A stretch of 5,889 nucleotides of DNA, from NCBI GenBank assembly GCA_017526045.1, contig JAFXRX010000280.1:1-5889 (forward strand), written 5' to 3'. The position numbers were made by a program, and so were the translations under genes. Within the stretch, counting starts at the first letter, position 1; every line of letters starts with the position of its first letter. This DNA comes from Opitutales bacterium (GTDB taxonomy: Bacteria > Verrucomicrobiota > Verrucomicrobiia > Opitutales > Intestinicryptomonadaceae). Shown here in pieces: positions 4,010 through 5,889 of the stretch. The notes under the pieces are model-generated. The model was not told where the DNA came from. It made no database searches and worked only from the letters and a program-made list of their open reading frames with translations.

Positions 4010-5889
4010 ATGGGTAAAAATCCTGATTTTACAAAAGTCGCGTTCGCAAATTCCGCAAAGGGCGAAAGTTTTGAGGCGTGGAAAAAGCAAATCGAGAGCG
4101 CCTCGGGCAAGAAATTTGACGAGCTCATAACCGAAACGATGGAGCAGGTTCAAGTCGAGCCTCTCTACACCGCAAAGTGCTACGAAAACATGGAGCACTT
4201 GGGCTACACCGCGGGCATTGCGCCTTTCCTGCGCGGGCCCTACGCCACAATGTACGTCGTCCGCCCCTGGACAGTCCGCCAGTACGCGGGCTTTTCGACT
4301 GCGGAAGAGTCCAACGCATTTTACCGCCGCAACCTCGCGGCGGGGCAGAAGGGGCTTTCAATCGCCTTCGACCTCGCAACGCACCGCGGCTACGACTCCG
4401 ACCACCCGCGCGTAATCGGCGACGTCGGCAAGGCGGGCGTTGCGGTTGACTCCATCTTGGACATGCAGGTTTTGTTCGACCAAATCCCGCTTTCGCAGGT
4501 TTCGGTTTCGATGACAATGAACGGCGCGGTTTTGCCGATTTTGGCGTTCTACATCGTCGCGGGCCTGGAGCAGGGCTGCAAGCTCGAGCAGCTGACCGGC
4601 ACAATCCAAAACGACATCTTGAAGGAGTTCATGGTTCGCAACACCTACATCTACCCGCCGACTCCCTCGATGAAAATCATCGGCGACATTTTCGCCTACA
4701 CCTCCAAAAATATGCCCAAATTCAACAGCATTTCGATTTCGGGCTACCACATGCAGGAGGCGGGCGCGACGGCAGACTTGGAAATGGCGTACACTCTCGC
4801 GGACGGCCTTGAATATTTGCGCCAGGGCGTGAAGGCGGGCTTGCACGTCGACGACTTTGCGCCGAGGCTCAGCTTCTTCTGGGCGATTGGCAAAAACTAT
4901 TTTATGGAAGTTGCCAAAATGCGCGCAGCCCGCATGCTTTGGGCGAAAATCGTAAAGCAGTTCGACCCGAAGAACCCCAAGAGCATGGCGCTTCGCACGC
5001 ACTCGCAGACGAGCGGCTGGTCACTTACAGAGCAGGATCCGTACAACAACGTCGCGCGCACCTGCATCGAGGCCATGGGCGCGGCTTTGGGGCACACTCA
5101 GAGCCTGCACACAAACGCCCTCGACGAGGCTATCGCCCTTCCCACCGACTTCTCCGCGCGCATCGCCCGCAACACGCAGCTCTACCTGCAGGACGAAACG
5201 GGCATCTGCCGCGTAATCGACCCGTGGGGCGGCTCGTATTACGTCGAAAGCCTCACAAAGGCTTTGTACGAGCGCGCATGGGGGCACATCCAGGAAGTCG
5301 AGTCGCACGGCGGCATGACAAAGGCAATTGAGGCGGGCTTGCCCAAGCTCAGAATTGAAGAGGCTTCCGCCCGCCGCCAAGCCCGCATCGACAGCGGCCG
5401 CGAAATCATCACAGGCCTCAACAAATTCCGCCTTGAAAAGGAAGAGGCTTTGGACATCCTGGCAATCGACAACACCGCGGTAAGGGAAGCCCAAATCAAG
5501 AAGCTCAAAAAGCTGCGCGAAAACCGCGACAACGCGAAAGTCCGCCAAATTTTGGAGGAAATCACCAAGGTTGCCGCAAGCGGCGAGGGCAACCTGCTCG
5601 CGCTTTCGGTCGAAGCCGCGCAGGCCCGCGCCTCTCTGGGCGAAATCAGCGACGCATGCGAAAAGGTCTTCGGCAGATACAAGGCTGTAATCCGCTCGAT
5701 AAGCGGCGTGTACGAAAAGAAATTCAAGAAAGGAGCCGCAAATATGGCGAAAGTTGACGAAGTCGCGGAAATGATAAAGAAGTTCGAGGCAAAAGAAGGG
5801 CGCAGGCCGCGCATTCTCATCGCAAAGATGGGGCAGGACGGCCACGACAGAGGCGCGAAAGTCGTCTCGACAGGCTACGCCGACCTGGG
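4010..5889 (+). CDS. mutB: methylmalonyl-CoA mutase large (alpha) subunit, MutB, catalytic; 3' end beyond the window
   Basis: This subunit carries out the radical rearrangement of (R)-methylmalonyl-CoA to succinyl-CoA and back, using adenosylcobalamin. The open frame gives 626 residues without a stop; Propionibacterium MutB has 728, so about 100 C-terminal residues are missing. Relative to that enzyme, residues are shifted by +3 in the barrel. The CoA-binding Tyr78, Met81 and Arg85 lie in PYATMYVVRPW. Tyr92 (Tyr89) and Arg210 (Arg207) contact the substrate. His247 (His244) lies in YHMQEAGATAD. Tyr92 with Arg210 indicates methylmalonyl-CoA rather than isobutyryl-CoA as substrate. The B12 domain begins near residue 600; KMGQDGHDRG at 606-615 contains Lys606, Asp610 and the cobalt-ligating His612. 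The later Ser and Gly motifs of the B12 fold lie outside the window. It forms an operon with mutA, 17 nt upstream, and starts at an ATG with a good Shine-Dalgarno sequence. The linker at ~570-582 is about four residues longer than in Propionibacterium. Confidence 0.98.
   Translation, partial: MGKNPDFTKVAFANSAKGESFEAWKKQIESASGKKFDELITETMEQVQVEPLYTAKCYENMEHLGYTAGIAPFLRGPYATMYVVRPWTVRQYAGFSTAEESNAFYRRNLAAGQKGLSIAFDLATHRGYDSDHPRVIGDVGKAGVAVDSILDMQVLFDQIPLSQVSVSMTMNGAVLPILAFYIVAGLEQGCKLEQLTGTIQNDILKEFMVRNTYIYPPTPSMKIIGDIFAYTSKNMPKFNSISISGYHMQEAGATADLEMAYTLADGLEYLRQGVKAGLHVDDFAPRLSFFWAIGKNYFMEVAKMRAARMLWAKIVKQFDPKNPKSMALRTHSQTSGWSLTEQDPYNNVARTCIEAMGAALGHTQSLHTNALDEAIALPTDFSARIARNTQLYLQDETGICRVIDPWGGSYYVESLTKALYERAWGHIQEVESHGGMTKAIEAGLPKLRIEEASARRQARIDSGREIITGLNKFRLEKEEALDILAIDNTAVREAQIKKLKKLRENRDNAKVRQILEEITKVAASGEGNLLALSVEAAQARASLGEISDACEKVFGRYKAVIRSISGVYEKKFKKGAANMAKVDEVAEMIKKFEAKEGRRPRILIAKMGQDGHDRGAKVVSTGYADL
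5729..5746 (+). promoter_or_regulatory. internal Shine-Dalgarno and in-frame ATG at the mutB domain linker
   Basis: AAAGGAG at 5729-5735 is followed after eight bases by an ATG at 5744-5746. This ATG is in the mutB frame, as Met579. It is the strongest Shine-Dalgarno match I see at any candidate start in the window. Translation from it would give a protein made only of the B12-binding domain, since the next residues (AKVDEVAEM) lead directly to RRPRILIAKMGQDGH. The full frame continues through it without interruption. The site may simply reflect Lys-Lys-Gly-Ala codons, so its use as a start is uncertain. Confidence 0.35.

Noticed and set aside
4125..5845. Several minus-strand frames over mutB, up to 274 codons
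   Set aside because: MutB is certain on the plus strand from its conserved motifs along the whole length; the antisense frames follow from its GC-rich codon use.
4010..5889. Isobutyryl-CoA or another acyl-CoA mutase instead of methylmalonyl-CoA mutase
   Set aside because: The substrate-discriminating residues are Tyr92 and Arg210, as in methylmalonyl-CoA mutase; isobutyryl-CoA mutases carry Phe and Gln there. The mutA partner also agrees.
1..5889. CRISPR array, insertion sequence, tRNA or rRNA
   Set aside because: No regularly spaced long direct repeats, transposase motifs, terminal repeats with target duplications, or cloverleaf-like segments were seen.

Overview
The window holds two divergently arranged transcription units separated by a 464-bp, AT-rich, gene-free spacer. 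On the minus strand lie the first 232 codons of murA (peptidoglycan precursor synthesis), cut by the left edge, and 12 nt upstream of it a 246-codon gene for a very charged, probably disordered protein that I cannot assign. On the plus strand lie mutA and mutB, the two subunits of adenosylcobalamin-dependent methylmalonyl-CoA mutase. mutA is complete; mutB is cut by the right edge just after the cobalamin-ligating motif.

The organism is a bacterium with a peptidoglycan wall. Its genes are GC-rich and favour GGC, GCG and TCG, but also AAA, TTT and TTG. The spacers are AT-rich, and several genes start without a clear Shine-Dalgarno sequence. A heterodimeric MutA/MutB enzyme is typical of Bacteroidota, Verrucomicrobiota and Actinobacteria. 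Codon style and the N-terminal form of MutA make me lean to a Verrucomicrobiota-like (Opitutae-type) or Bacteroidota-like host, but this is only an inference.

Layout: 1-696 murA (-); 709-1449 charged hypothetical protein (-); 1450-1913 divergent spacer with several inverted repeats, two terminator-like hairpins on the plus strand, and seven copies of TTTTTGC; 1914-3992 mutA (+); 3993-4009 short gap with a good Shine-Dalgarno sequence; 4010-5889 mutB (+, partial).

MutA and MutB together interconvert (R)-methylmalonyl-CoA and succinyl-CoA, linking succinate to propionate formation or propionate to the TCA cycle. MutB carries the active site and the B12 ligand. MutA has the same two-domain fold but has lost the catalytic histidine and the B12 motif. 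The genes themselves are well-known core metabolism. The less ordinary signals are the structured spacer, a strong in-frame internal ribosome-binding site at the domain linker of mutB, and the unassigned protein next to murA. I see no mobile element, CRISPR array, tRNA or rRNA.
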